A program made the translations under genes and the position numbers. Positions 34,769 to 43,998 of a stretch of 64,000 bases of DNA are shown piece by piece. The stretch is from CAXBID01 sp963815305 (GTDB lineage Bacteria > Bacteroidota > Bacteroidia > Flavobacteriales > Flavobacteriaceae). Numbering within the stretch: the first letter of the stretch is position 1; each line of letters begins with the position of its first letter. The DNA lies in NCBI GenBank assembly GCA_963815305.1, contig CAWFFW010000001.1, forward strand, positions 1,612,001-1,676,000, written 5' to 3'. The notes under the pieces were generated by a model. The model had not been told where the DNA came from. It made no database searches and saw only the letters and a list, made by a program, of their open reading frames with translations.

Positions 34769-35449
34769 TCAAAAAAACTCCCGATACTGCATTAGCCTAA
34801 AGTCAAACGTATTAAACTCGGGGTTTTCAGCTTTTAGCTGCCTGTAAAGCGGAATTTTACTTATTGAAATATTGGCAGCTCCTGAACTTGAGGTTAAGGA
34901 TACGGTTTTGATTATTCTTTTTAATTTTCCAGATTTCCGCGTTCCAATCGGAATTGAAAATTGATGAATTCTCGGGATTTTGTTTGAAACTAATTCTAAT
35001 TTTAAATTCAATTCCTTTAGATGCTTTCTAAAAAAATATTCAGGTCCATTTTTACTGTTTCCTCCAGTAAAAAACAAGGTATCTATATTTGGATATTTCT
35101 TTAAATAGCCTATAACATCACGAAGTTTTATATTTCTCATTCCTAAATCGGAAGCATCAATTTTATCACGTTCGCAACGTTCTACAATATCGCAAATACC
35201 TATGTTATATTGAATTAAAAATTGTTTTCGTTGCTGAATAGCTTCTTTAGAATTATCATATCGCAAATTCAAATTATGAATTTTGTCCATAAATAACCAA
35301 AGGGAATTATAATAACTTCCGTAACAAAAATCGACATCTTTTTCTAAAAGATTCCCAGTTGAGAACCTAGGTGGCGGTAATGTACCAACAATAAGTTTAG
35401 TGGTATCTTTTTGGATAAAAGGTTTATACGGATGCTTATGAATAAACAC
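34769..35449 (-). CDS. Uracil-DNA glycosylase-like protein, GTG start
   Basis: 226 residues resembling uracil/mismatch DNA-glycosylase family proteins: VGTLPPPRFSTGNLLEK near residues 22-38, then FCYGSYYNSLWLFMDKI, NIGICDIVERCERDKIDASD and LFFTGGNSKNGPEYF. These correspond to the water-activating region and the DNA-binding loop of the superfamily, though the catalytic residue is not certain. A base-excision repair role is inferred. The start is GTG at 35449 (MFIHKHPYKPF). It is divergent from the bTHX gene. Confidence 0.7.
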   Translation of the reverse strand: MFIHKHPYKPFIQKDTTKLIVGTLPPPRFSTGNLLEKDVDFCYGSYYNSLWLFMDKIHNLNLRYDNSKEAIQQRKQFLIQYNIGICDIVERCERDKIDASDLGMRNIKLRDVIGYLKKYPNIDTLFFTGGNSKNGPEYFFRKHLKELNLKLELVSNKIPRIHQFSIPIGTRKSGKLKRIIKTVSLTSSSGAANISISKIPLYRQLKAENPEFNTFDFRLMQYREFF

Positions 35450-35550
35450 AGATTTATCTTGGGTTTAGTATTTAAAATTACTATATTAAATTATTAATTA
35501 AAGATAATGAGATTCCCATATTCGAGGGAATGGAAAACACTTAATTTATT

Positions 35551-35685
35551 ATGGGAAAAGGCGATAAAAAAACAAAACGCGGAAAAATAAACCGAGGTAC
35601 TTTTGGTGCAAGACGACCACGAATAAAAAAGAAACCCTCCTTTGAAGGTAAAATAAGTATTGGAAATAAAGCTAAAGTAAAATAA
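35551..35685 (+). CDS. Ribosomal small-subunit protein bTHX
   Basis: A 44-residue, strongly basic protein beginning MGKGDKKTKRGKINRGTFG then ARRPR, the signature of the THX/bS31 family, which sits in the head of the 30S subunit and stabilises rRNA. Pattern and length match the flavobacterial form, with an extra lysine-rich tail (KKKPSFEGKISIGNKAKVK). The stop is 2 bp from the end of the convergent TPR gene. An inverted repeat ATTCCC/GGGAAT (35512-35531) lies upstream. Too short to stand out in standard ORF calls. Confidence 0.88.
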   Translation: MGKGDKKTKRGKINRGTFGARRPRIKKKPSFEGKISIGNKAKVK

Positions 35686-35687
35686 TA

Positions 35688-36413
35688 TTAAGCCAAGTTT
35701 GAATGGAGCTTTTCAACTTCTTGAATAGTATCCCAATAAATACGTTTGTTCGTTTTTGTCATGTGCTGCGATTCATTTTTAATGTCTTCTAATATTTCCT
35801 TGGCATCAGCTACATTATCATGACTTATTAAAAATTTAGCTAATTCTAAACGCTCTTCATAAAACGAATACCGAATATCAATTTGCCTCAAATTACTTTC
35901 TGCAGATTCAAAATCGCCTAACTTTTCTAGAGCTAAACCATAAATAAACTGAGTTTTAGATTTTTTAAATTCAAAACAATCTCTAATCTTTTCGGCATAT
36001 AAAACAGCATTATTATAGTCTTCCGTTAAAAAGTAAATTTCAACTAATTTACTGGCTACATAAAAATCGTTTTGAGAGCTATCATGTAGTGCCTCCAAAT
36101 AGTGTGGAAGCGCGCTATTAAAATTCTTATTTTCAAGATATGCATCTGCTAAATTCACTCTATTTTGATAAGTTTCTGAAAATTCAAGTCGTTTTTCTAA
36201 ATCTGTTATCTTTTTAGTTGGGTTTATAATATGCGTAATTTCATTTGTTATTTTTTCGGCATCTTGCTTATTATAAACCTGAGTTATTAAATATATGGCG
36301 CAACCTATTACCGGTAAAAATATTATTAAAAATGCCCAATAATAGGAGTTTTTATTTTTGTACATGTGATATATACAATAGCCTTGTAATGCGATAATGA
36401 GATAGTAGTACAT
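35688..36413 (-). CDS. Membrane-anchored TPR protein
   Basis: 241 residues. Two N-terminal membrane segments (about 2-18 and 23-45, with YYWAFLIIFLPVIGCAIYLI, a cardiolipin-synthase-like N-terminal pattern) are followed by tetratricopeptide-like helical pairs between about 70 and 225 (NLADAYLENKNFNSALPHYL, YGLALEKLGDFESAESNLRQ). This layout suggests a scaffold facing one side of the membrane. It is 4 bp downstream of yaaA and clearly co-transcribed. Function unknown. Confidence 0.8.
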   Translation of the reverse strand: MYYYLIIALQGYCIYHMYKNKNSYYWAFLIIFLPVIGCAIYLITQVYNKQDAEKITNEITHIINPTKKITDLEKRLEFSETYQNRVNLADAYLENKNFNSALPHYLEALHDSSQNDFYVASKLVEIYFLTEDYNNAVLYAEKIRDCFEFKKSKTQFIYGLALEKLGDFESAESNLRQIDIRYSFYEERLELAKFLISHDNVADAKEILEDIKNESQHMTKTNKRIYWDTIQEVEKLHSNLA

Positions 36414-36417
36414 AAAT

Positions 36418-37176
36418 TTATCTTATAAAAACTAAATCGTTTTCAGAACTCATGGGTTCGCTAAAATTATAACCTTCGTAGTTAAAGCCTTTTAAATCGT
36501 CAACGGTTTTTGCTTTATTGTCCACAATGTACCGTGCCATACGGCCACGTGCTTCTTTAGCATAGAACGAGATCACTTTATAAGCGCCATTTTTAAAATC
36601 TTTAAAATGAGCTGTAGTTACTGGCACTTTTAATGCTTTGGTATCTATAGCTTTAAAATATTCGTGACTGGCTAAGTTTAAAAATAATTCGTCATCTTCA
36701 AGTTCTTCATTTAAAACTTTGGTAATATCTTTTTTCCAAAATTCATATAGATTTTTATTTTTACCAACCGGTAATTTAGTCCCCATTTCTAAACGGTAAG
36801 GTTGAATTAAATCGGTTGGTTTTAAAATTCCATATATACCTGATAAAATACGTACTGTGTTTTGTAACGTTTCTATTTTATGTTTTGGGATGGTGTACGC
36901 ATCTAAACCACGATACACATCACCGTTAAAAGCATAAATGGCTGGTCGGGAATTATCTTTAGTAAAAGGTAATTCCCAAGATTGGTTACGCTCATAATTT
37001 AATTGCCCCAAAGCATCAGAAATACTCATAAGTTTTGATAAACTTTTAGCCGATTTCTTTTTTAAAATTTTATTTAAACGTTCAGATTCATTTAAAAAAT
37101 GTGGTTTAGTATGTTGTTTTATTGGCAATTCAGTATCAAAATCTAAAGATTTTGCTGGTGATAATACTAATTTCAT
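36418..37176 (-). CDS. yaaA: Peroxide stress protein YaaA
   Basis: 252 residues of the YaaA/DUF328 family, cytoplasmic proteins that lower free iron and oxidative DNA damage under peroxide in E. coli. The sequence begins MKLVLSPAKSLDFDTELP and contains AIYAFNGDVYRGLDAYT, RILSGIYGILKPTDLIQPYR, NLASHEYFKAI and VISFYAKEARGRMARYIV, all typical. Normal length. The TPR membrane gene follows after 4 bp. No promoter box is clear upstream. Confidence 0.94.
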   Translation of the reverse strand: MKLVLSPAKSLDFDTELPIKQHTKPHFLNESERLNKILKKKSAKSLSKLMSISDALGQLNYERNQSWELPFTKDNSRPAIYAFNGDVYRGLDAYTIPKHKIETLQNTVRILSGIYGILKPTDLIQPYRLEMGTKLPVGKNKNLYEFWKKDITKVLNEELEDDELFLNLASHEYFKAIDTKALKVPVTTAHFKDFKNGAYKVISFYAKEARGRMARYIVDNKAKTVDDLKGFNYEGYNFSEPMSSENDLVFIR

Positions 37177-37492
37177 CTAATTATATTTAATGTTTTTAGT
37201 GCTAAGATGCTACTTAAGTTCTACAATCCACGTACCTTGTGTGACTTAATAGCTCATCTGATAACCTCTATAATATTCCCCAAAATGGGGAAACTCATAA
37301 TTTATTTCAAAATTACGATTACTAAACTACTTTTAAAATTTCAAATAACAATTATTTACAATAGTGCAATAAATTCAATTGATGAATAATTAAACAGCAC
37401 TAATTGACATGAATCATTTATATAAGTGAGATCTACAACGATAAATTAATCAAAAATAACTAACTTAGTTAACGAAAAAAAACACTAAAAAA
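37177..37492. other. 316-bp AT-rich gap between yaaA and the GlcG/HbpS-like gene
   Basis: No gene is visible. It holds a compact hairpin TTCCCC-AAAAT-GGGGAA (37276-37292) and, close to the next gene, a 15-bp palindrome TAACTAA-C-TTAGTTA (37457-37471) that could be an operator for the gene at 37493. Neither is supported by a second copy in the window. Confidence 0.4.
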
Positions 37493-37981
37493 ATGAGAAA
37501 ATTTTATTTATTATTAGCATTAACAATGGTATCAAGTATAAATTCTTACACTTATGCACAAACGATGTCTAAGGAAGAAAAAAAAGCAGAAAAAATTTTT
37601 ATAAAACATGCTGAAGATGCCTTGAAAATCATGAAAAATGCTGCTGAAGACATTAATGTTAAAGGGGTTGCTGTGGTATATTTTATCCCAGGAAATGAAA
37701 CACGTACTTGGACATCAAAAATGTTGGTTGTTGGTAACATGACTAACGAAAGATCAAACTTTTTGGCAGTAGCAAATTCTAAAGCCGCAGAAATGGCTGA
37801 GACATTAACGAATAGTGGTAGTAAAATTAGACCACAAAAAAATGGCGAATTAGGTTATCTTGGAGGCATTATTAAAAAGATAGATTCCGGCTATATTTTA
37901 GCGTCTTTTTCAGGGGCTACAGGGGAACAGGATGCCGTTATTTCAACAAAAGGATTGGAGTGGTTTATTACAAAATTCTAA
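37493..37981 (+). CDS. Secreted GlcG/HbpS-like protein (possible haem-binding)
   Basis: 162 residues with a Sec signal peptide ending after SYTYA. The mature part (KHAEDALKIMKNAAEDINVK, GVAVVYFIP, AGE-like ANSKAAEMAETL, GGIIKKIDSGYILASFSGA, EQDAVISTKGLEWF) follows the GlcG/HbpS fold pattern, in which some members bind haem or sense redox state. A palindrome lies 22 bp before the ATG. No operon partner. Family assignment is from pattern; haem binding is inference. Confidence 0.65.
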   Translation: MRKFYLLLALTMVSSINSYTYAQTMSKEEKKAEKIFIKHAEDALKIMKNAAEDINVKGVAVVYFIPGNETRTWTSKMLVVGNMTNERSNFLAVANSKAAEMAETLTNSGSKIRPQKNGELGYLGGIIKKIDSGYILASFSGATGEQDAVISTKGLEWFITKF

Positions 37982-38049
37982 AACATTGAAACGATTTCAT
38001 ATCAAGTCGTTGTGCTTCATCACGAGAACTCGGGACAAACCGCTAACCA

Positions 38050-38794
38050 ATGATAAAATTCTTTAGAAACATTCGACAAAAAAAAACTGACCGAAAATAA
38101 GTTTGGAAAATACTTGACTTATGCAATCGGAGAAATTATTCTTGTAGTAATAGGAATTTTAATTGCACTGTCAATCAACAACTGGAATGAAAACAGAAAA
38201 AACTCGATTGAGGAAAAAGCTATATTAGAAACCTTACTAGAAAATTTAAAACTTTCAAAAGCACAATCTGAATTTTTAATCTCTGAAGAAATTACCCTAA
38301 AGGAAAGGCTTATACAAATTCTCGGAATTGATGCTAACAATACTAAATCCAATTCGCAAATAATTCCCGACTCTATTTTTAAAAGTGCGGTTTGGGAATT
38401 ACAAAGTGACCAACCAACTTTTAATACATATAATAATTTGAAAAGTACCAATAAGTTGAATTTAATTAAGAATAAAAAGATAAATGAAAGGTTTACAGAA
38501 TTAGAATTTCGGCAAAATAAACTCAACGACATTCTTGACGACAGACTGAAGGTACATCAAATCCGTATAGATGATATAATGGAAAATGACATTAATTTTA
38601 TTCCTTTAGTAAAATCTAACATTCCAGATATCAATATCGAAAACGAACCAAAAAACAATTATTCTCAATTATTAGAAATTAAAAGAATAAGAAACCTTCT
38701 AGGAATGAAATTGACATTCACACAAGATGTGATTAATTCAAGAGAAAATCTAGATAAAGAAATTAAAGATTTAATAGCCTTAATAGAAGAATAA
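38050..38794 (+). pseudogene. DUF6090 membrane protein gene with a frameshift in an A9 run
   Basis: DUF6090 proteins begin MIKFFRxIRQ-LLTENKFxKY and continue LLYAIGEIVLVVIGILIAL. Here ATG 38050 gives MIKFFRNIRQKK, and LTENKFGKYLTYAIGEI is encoded one frame later. The break falls in a run of nine A (38078-38086) where eight would keep the frame. The rest, about 226 residues with one membrane helix and a long helical tail, is intact. Nine A is also a classic transcriptional-slippage site, so some full-length protein may be made. A sequencing error in the homopolymer is equally possible. Confidence 0.75.
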
Positions 38795-38859
38795 TTAAGC
38801 AAAAAAATAACGAAATTACAACACCGTGTAACAAACAAGTTAAACGGCACCTGAAAAAA

Positions 38860-39897
38860 TCACTCCAATTCCTGATGCTTTGAATAGGTTTTCCACTTTT
38901 CGATGCACTGCTGCATATCGTCTGGAATAGGGGTTTCAAACTTTAAAAATTTACCAGTTTTTGGGTGCACAAAACCTAAGGTTTTCGCGTGTAGTGCTTG
39001 CCGTGGCAATATTTTAAAACAGTTATCTACAAACTGTTTATATTTAGTAAAGGTTGTGCCTTTTAATATTTTTTCGCCACCATAACGTTCGTCATTAAAA
39101 AGCGTATGCCCTATGTGTTTCATGTGGACCCGTATTTGGTGTGTGCGCCCCGTTTCGAGCATGCAAGACACCAAAGTAACGTAGCCTAAACGTTCTATAA
39201 CTTTATAATGTGTAACGGCTGGTTTGCCTTTATCAGCATCATCATCTAAATAAACGGTATTTTGCAACCGGTTTTTTGGGTGCCGCCCGATTTTACCTTC
39301 TATGGTGCCCTCATCGTCTTCCATATTTCCCCAAACAATAGCCACATACTCGCGTTCGCTAGTTTTATTGGCGAATTGTAAAGATAAATGCGCCATAGCG
39401 TGTTCGGTTTTTGCAACCACTAAAAGTCCACTGGTATCTTTATCAATTCTATGTACTAAACCTGGACGTTCGCTAGAGTTATTTGGTAAATTATCAAACC
39501 GATATATTAAAGCATTTATAAGCGTACCAGAATAATTTCCATGCCCCGGATGTACCACCATGCCAGGGGGCTTATTTACTACTAAAAGCGTATCATCTTC
39601 ATAAACTACATCAATATCTATATCTTCGCCCACCAATAAATTTTCAAAAGGTGGATGTGAAAATAGCACCCTAATTTGGTCGTTAGGTTTTACTTTATAA
39701 TTGGATTTTACAGGAATATCATTCACAAAAATACTTCCATTTTTTGCTGCAGTTTGAATTTTATTTCGGGTAGCATTTTCGACAAAATTCATTAAATATT
39801 TGTCTATACGAAGTGGTGTTTGTCCCTTATCTACCGTAAAGGCATGGTGCTCGTAAAGATTATCTTCATCTGGTAATTGTGGTGTGTAGTCATCCAT
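38860..39897 (-). CDS. rluD: RluD-family 23S rRNA pseudouridine synthase
   Basis: 345 residues. An N-terminal S4 RNA-binding domain (RIDKYLMNFVENATRNKIQ, about 28-90) precedes the catalytic domain with VNKPPGMVVHPGHGNYSGT and the active-site motif LVHRIDKDTSGLLVVAK (catalytic D152), then TGRTHQIRVHMKHIGH. It converts uridines in helix 69 or related sites of 23S rRNA. It lies 2 bp after the PASTA gene, an arrangement frequent in Flavobacteriaceae, which also place ddl and coaD on the other strand as here. Confidence 0.94.
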   Translation of the reverse strand: MDDYTPQLPDEDNLYEHHAFTVDKGQTPLRIDKYLMNFVENATRNKIQTAAKNGSIFVNDIPVKSNYKVKPNDQIRVLFSHPPFENLLVGEDIDIDVVYEDDTLLVVNKPPGMVVHPGHGNYSGTLINALIYRFDNLPNNSSERPGLVHRIDKDTSGLLVVAKTEHAMAHLSLQFANKTSEREYVAIVWGNMEDDEGTIEGKIGRHPKNRLQNTVYLDDDADKGKPAVTHYKVIERLGYVTLVSCMLETGRTHQIRVHMKHIGHTLFNDERYGGEKILKGTTFTKYKQFVDNCFKILPRQALHAKTLGFVHPKTGKFLKFETPIPDDMQQCIEKWKTYSKHQELE

Positions 39898-39899
39898 AA

Positions 39900-40454
39900 T
39901 TATGGTCGGTTGCCATTACCCAAAACTAAATCGATAATTGATGTTTTAGACAGCTCATCACCTTCATTAATCGTACTCCCTTTATGGCTCATTTTTAGCA
40001 CTAAATCTTTACCAATATTATCAACATATGTTAATTTACCAATTTTAAAACCTAAGGCCTCCAGTGTTGGTCTAGCTTGCCTAAAGGTGCGCTCTTTTAA
40101 ATCTGGAACTTGTATTTTTCTGTAACCCGAAGGGTTTAATGTAATATATATTTTTCTATCTTCTTTTACTTTTTCTCCTGCCGGTGGTTCCTGTTCTATC
40201 ACTGAAAATTTTGGATAATCAGGATTGTAATTTGCTGAATCTTGTATTTGCATCACCAAATTATTTTCTTTTAATGCTATTTGCGCTACGCTTATTGATT
40301 TTCCTGTTAAATCGGGTACCGTTTCAAACTCCCCATGATTTGTAGAGATATTTAACCATTTTAACATGATAAAACACAATACAGCAGTAGCAACTATTGC
40401 TAATAAAATTTGTTTTAAGAATGTTTTACTGGTGAGAAATTTAATAATGCTCAT
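39900..40454 (-). CDS. Single-pass membrane protein with two PASTA domains
   Basis: 184 residues: one membrane helix (about 13-32, LLAIVATAVLCFIMLKWL) followed by two PASTA domains outside the membrane, the first around VPDLTGKSISVAQIALKENN, the second around VPDLKERTFRQARPTLEALG. PASTA domains usually bind muropeptides or other PASTA partners. There is no kinase or penicillin-binding domain. A promoter box TATATTTG (minus 40481-40474) lies 20 nt before the ATG. Followed by rluD in the same transcript. Role in cell-wall sensing is inference. Confidence 0.88.
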   Translation of the reverse strand: MSIIKFLTSKTFLKQILLAIVATAVLCFIMLKWLNISTNHGEFETVPDLTGKSISVAQIALKENNLVMQIQDSANYNPDYPKFSVIEQEPPAGEKVKEDRKIYITLNPSGYRKIQVPDLKERTFRQARPTLEALGFKIGKLTYVDNIGKDLVLKMSHKGSTINEGDELSKTSIIDLVLGNGNRP

Positions 40455-40473
40455 TTAATAAATTTTGGATACG

Positions 40474-40481
40474 CAAATATA
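40474..40481 (-). promoter_or_regulatory. -7 box of the PASTA-rluD operon
   Basis: TATATTTG on the minus strand matches TAnnTTTG; start of transcription near 40467, 13 nt before the ATG at 40454. Confidence 0.5.
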
Positions 40482-40624
40482 TAAAAACAGAACTGTTTTT
40501 TGTTTTGCAATATATATGATATTTTAGCTTAACTTATTATAAATACGTTTTATTGTAAGTTTTTGGTCATGCAAAAATAAAATAATAAGATCCAGTCCTT
40601 TTTGGACTTAACAAAATAAGGTTA

Positions 40625-41605
40625 ATGAAAAAAAATATTGCCATAATTATGGGGGGATATTCTAGCGAATATAAAATCTCATTAAAAAGCGGAAATGTCG
40701 TTTTCGAAACATTAGATTCGTCAAAATATAACGTTTATCGCATTCATATTTTTAAAGATAAATGGATATATGTTGACAAAGATGATATAGAAATACCCAT
40801 CGATAAAGATGATTTTTCAATACATATTGATAGCTTCAAAATTACTTTTGATTGCGTTTTTAATGCCATTCATGGGGCGCCAGGTGAAGATGGGTTTATG
40901 CAAGCTTATTTTAAATTGCTTAACATCCCACAAACCAGTTGCAATATGTATCAAGCGGCATTAACGTTTAATAAACGGGATTGCCTAAGTGTTTTAAAAC
41001 CGTATGGCATTAAAACTGCGGAATCGTTTTATTTAAATTTTGGTGATCATATAAATGAAGATGATATTATAGAAAAAGTAGGTTTACCCTGTTTTGTAAA
41101 GGCTAATAAAGCTGGTAGTAGTTTTGGAGTGACTAAAGTGCATAAAAAAGCCGATTTGAAAAATGCCATTACTATCGCATTTAAAGAAGATGATGAAATT
41201 ATCATTGAATCGTTTTTAGATGGTACAGAAGTTTCTGTTGGTGTAATAAAATATAATGGCAAAACTAAAGTATTGCCTATTACCGAAATAGTTAGCGACA
41301 ATGATTTTTTCGATTACGAAGCCAAATACCTTGGTAAATCTCAAGAAATCACGCCTGCACGCTTAACTAAAGAACAAGAAAATAAAGTAAATAGCGTTGC
41401 TAAAAAAATATATGATGTTTTAAAAATGACAGGATTTAGCCGAAGCGAATTTATTTTTAAAGATGGTGAACCGCATTTATTGGAAATGAATACCGTACCT
41501 GGATTAACGCGAGAAAGCATCCTACCACAACAAGCAGCCGCTGCAGGTATAAGTATGAGTGAGTTATTTGATAATGCTATTGAATCCTCACTTAATCCAT
41601 CATAA
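40625..41605 (+). CDS. ddl: D-alanine--D-alanine ligase
   Basis: ATP-grasp enzyme making the D-Ala-D-Ala dipeptide for peptidoglycan. 326 residues; motifs IMGGYSSEYKISLKSG (N-terminal binding loop), FNAIHGAPGEDGFMQAYF, PCFVKANKAGSSFGVTKV (lysine for ATP), IIESFLDGTEVSVGV and HLLEMNTVPGLTRESILPQQ (metal and substrate binding). The start MKKNIAIIMGGYSSE is standard. A small hairpin AGTCC/GGACT lies about 40 bp upstream. Divergent from the PASTA gene. Confidence 0.97.
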   Translation: MKKNIAIIMGGYSSEYKISLKSGNVVFETLDSSKYNVYRIHIFKDKWIYVDKDDIEIPIDKDDFSIHIDSFKITFDCVFNAIHGAPGEDGFMQAYFKLLNIPQTSCNMYQAALTFNKRDCLSVLKPYGIKTAESFYLNFGDHINEDDIIEKVGLPCFVKANKAGSSFGVTKVHKKADLKNAITIAFKEDDEIIIESFLDGTEVSVGVIKYNGKTKVLPITEIVSDNDFFDYEAKYLGKSQEITPARLTKEQENKVNSVAKKIYDVLKMTGFSRSEFIFKDGEPHLLEMNTVPGLTRESILPQQAAAAGISMSELFDNAIESSLNPS

Positions 41606-41758
41606 GGAAGGAAACTATTATGAGAACTATAAAAACTAGCTTTAAATTGTATATTTACATAGTATTAATTTCTCCTATGCGGATTAATAAATACTTAAAT
41701 TCAATAATATAATTTAAATAAAAAATTCCCTTTCATTTGGAAAGGTTTAGGGATAGGA

Positions 41759-42214
41759 ATGAAACGAGCCATATTTCCGGGATCTTTTGATCCATTAACT
41801 TTAGGACACTACGATATTATAAAACGTGGCGTTACCCTCTTTGACGAAATTATTGTGGCTATTGGGATTAATTCTGATAAAAACTATATGTTCTCGCTTG
41901 ACGAACGTAAAAAATTTATTGAAGACGCTTTTTCTGATGAACCTAAAATAAGGATTTTAACTTATAAAGGGCTTACCGTTGATTTCTGTAAATACATTGA
42001 AGCAGAATTTATTTTACGTGGATTACGAAACCCAGCCGATTTTGAGTTTGAAAAAGCTATAGCACATACTAACAGACATTTATCAAATATAGAAACTGTT
42101 TTTCTCTTAACGGCTGCCAGCACCTCCTACATTTCATCATCGATTGTACGCGATGTCATTAGAAATAATGGTGATTATACCAAGCTAGTTCCTGAAAGTG
42201 TTCGGGTTACTTAG
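41759..42214 (+). CDS. coaD: Phosphopantetheine adenylyltransferase
   Basis: Penultimate step of coenzyme A synthesis: transfers AMP from ATP to 4'-phosphopantetheine. The 151-residue sequence begins MKRAIFPGSFDPLTLGHYD with the nucleotidyltransferase T/HxGH motif (TLGHYDI), then LRGLRNPADFEFEKAIAHTN and the C-terminal STSYISSSIVRDV, an ISSS-type motif. Hexameric, cytoplasmic. A 153-bp AT-rich gap without features separates it from ddl. Confidence 0.97.
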   Translation: MKRAIFPGSFDPLTLGHYDIIKRGVTLFDEIIVAIGINSDKNYMFSLDERKKFIEDAFSDEPKIRILTYKGLTVDFCKYIEAEFILRGLRNPADFEFEKAIAHTNRHLSNIETVFLLTAASTSYISSSIVRDVIRNNGDYTKLVPESVRVT

Positions 42215-42231
42215 TTTTCAGAATCCATGAG

Positions 42232-42239
42232 TAATTTTG
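42232..42239 (+). promoter_or_regulatory. -7 box of the phospholipase D gene
   Basis: TAATTTTG matches TAnnTTTG; the start of transcription would be near 42246, about 33 nt before the ATG at 42279. Confidence 0.45.
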
Positions 42240-42278
42240 ACTACACCGTATAAATCAAAAAACTAAAACATATTTCGG

Positions 42279-43817
42279 ATGTATTTTATTTTGAAATGTA
42301 TTTTTGCTTGTATAATTTCTTCAGGCTTTCTGGTTTCCTGTAAACGAGATAAAAACGTTATTTCAGAAACAGATTTTTGTTCAAATATTCATAATAATCA
42401 TAATGCAAGCCTTTCTGATGAATTAAGCGACGTTGTGCCTTTGATGAAGGACAAAACAGGTGTTTATATACTTGAGGATAGTAGTGGATCTATGGTAGCA
42501 AGAGCTTGGTTATGTGAATATGCTAAAAAAACTATTGATATCCAATATTTTATATTTTCTATGGATAATGTAGGATTCATTGCCTGCGATTATTTGGTAA
42601 GAGCTGCTGATAGAGGTGTTCAAGTACGAATTATAGTTGATGATATTATGGTTGATGCAGATATAGAAGACCTCTTAACGTTTAGTTCTCATGAAAATAT
42701 TACGGTTAAAATATATAATCCAGGTGTAAACTTAGGCAAAAACATATTGCAAAAAATTGGAAAATTTGCAACGGATTTTAAATCTGCGAATCAGCGAATG
42801 CATAATAAAACATTTATTGTTGATGATAAAGTAGTTATTACTGGTGGCCGAAATATAGCTGATGAATATTTTGATTATGACCATGAATATAATTTTAGAG
42901 ACAGAGATATTCTTTTAATAGGAAAAGAAACCAAAGCCGTAAAAAAATCTTTTGAAGCATTTTGGAATAGTGAATTAAGTAAAAATGTTACAAGTATTGT
43001 TGATGAAAAACCTAAAAACTCCATAAAAGAAAATCAATTCGATAAACTTCACGAATATGCATGTAATCCTGAAAATTTTTGGCCACAAGTAAAACAACGT
43101 ATTGAAAATTTACCAACAACTTTTAATGCCATAAAAAATTCTGGTGATTTGGTTTGGTTGAAAGATGTTAAGTTTATTTCAGATATTCCAGGTAAAAATG
43201 ATGAGCAAAATAGTTTAATTGGTGGTGGTATTTCTACTACTGCGCTAATTAATTTGATTAAAAATGCCACAACATCTATTGAGATTCAAACGCCTTATTT
43301 AATTACCTCAAACTTAAGTAAAAATTTATTTAAAGAGGCTGTGGAGCGTGGTGTAAAAATTAGAATTCTTACCAATAGTTTGGCGTCAACCGATAATGTG
43401 GAAGCTTTTAGTAGTTATCAAACAGATAGAGAAAAATTACTTAAAACCGGTATTAGAATATTTGAATTTAGACCTGATGCCGCGGAGCGTAAAAAAATAA
43501 TGACTGGTGAATTGCAATTAGAATTAGACCATAAACCCATATTCGGATTGCATGCAAAATCTATGGTTATTGATGGAAAAACGACTGTTATTGGAACTTT
43601 TAATTTAGACCCACGAAGTGCTAATTTGAATACAGAGTGTATAGTTATTGTGGAATCTGAAAAAATTTCTAAACGTGTTTTAGAAGGTATTGAAATAGAG
43701 TTTCAATCTGAAAACTCTTGGGAAACAACATTAGATTACAATCCAGATTCTGAGGTAAGTTATTATAAACGTATAAAAACTTGGACTCGAAAAATTATTC
43801 CGAAAGAGATCTTGTAA
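42279..43817 (+). CDS. Phospholipase D-family lipoprotein
   Basis: 512 residues with a lipoprotein signal (SSGFLVSCKRD) and two HKD catalytic motifs: HNKTFIVDDKVVITGGRN in the first half and HAKSMVIDGKTTVIGTFNLD in the second. This is the layout of PLD-superfamily hydrolases and cardiolipin-synthase-like enzymes; here the export signal points to action in the periplasm or at the outer membrane, as in the PlsC-associated PLD-like lipoproteins of proteobacteria. The substrate is unknown. It stands alone; a heptamer tandem repeat follows. Confidence 0.88.
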   Translation: MYFILKCIFACIISSGFLVSCKRDKNVISETDFCSNIHNNHNASLSDELSDVVPLMKDKTGVYILEDSSGSMVARAWLCEYAKKTIDIQYFIFSMDNVGFIACDYLVRAADRGVQVRIIVDDIMVDADIEDLLTFSSHENITVKIYNPGVNLGKNILQKIGKFATDFKSANQRMHNKTFIVDDKVVITGGRNIADEYFDYDHEYNFRDRDILLIGKETKAVKKSFEAFWNSELSKNVTSIVDEKPKNSIKENQFDKLHEYACNPENFWPQVKQRIENLPTTFNAIKNSGDLVWLKDVKFISDIPGKNDEQNSLIGGGISTTALINLIKNATTSIEIQTPYLITSNLSKNLFKEAVERGVKIRILTNSLASTDNVEAFSSYQTDREKLLKTGIRIFEFRPDAAERKKIMTGELQLELDHKPIFGLHAKSMVIDGKTTVIGTFNLDPRSANLNTECIVIVESEKISKRVLEGIEIEFQSENSWETTLDYNPDSEVSYYKRIKTWTRKIIPKEIL

Positions 43818-43854
43818 ATATTATTTTTTAGTAGCAGTCGCAGTTTACAGTTTG

Positions 43855-43938
43855 AGCTTCTAGCTTTTAGCTTTTAGCTTCTAGCTTCTAGCTTCTAGCT
43901 TCTAGCTTCTAGCTTCTAGCTTCTAGCTTCTAGCTTCT
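43855..43938 (+). repeat. Tandem repeat of a 7-bp unit, 12 copies
   Basis: Twelve head-to-tail units of AGCTTCT, with two units reading AGCTTTT (second and third). It lies about 37 bp after the phospholipase D stop in a non-coding gap. Copy-number change by slippage is likely between strains. It is not a CRISPR array: there are no spacers. Confidence 0.95.
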
Positions 43939-43998
43939 AAAAATGTAACAAAACTTATTTTTTAAATACTAATAAGTAACAGGTTTATTTAAGCATCC

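Noticed and set aside
43855..43938. Repeat array considered as CRISPR
   Set aside because: Seven-bp units are directly adjacent with no spacers, and no cas genes are in the window.
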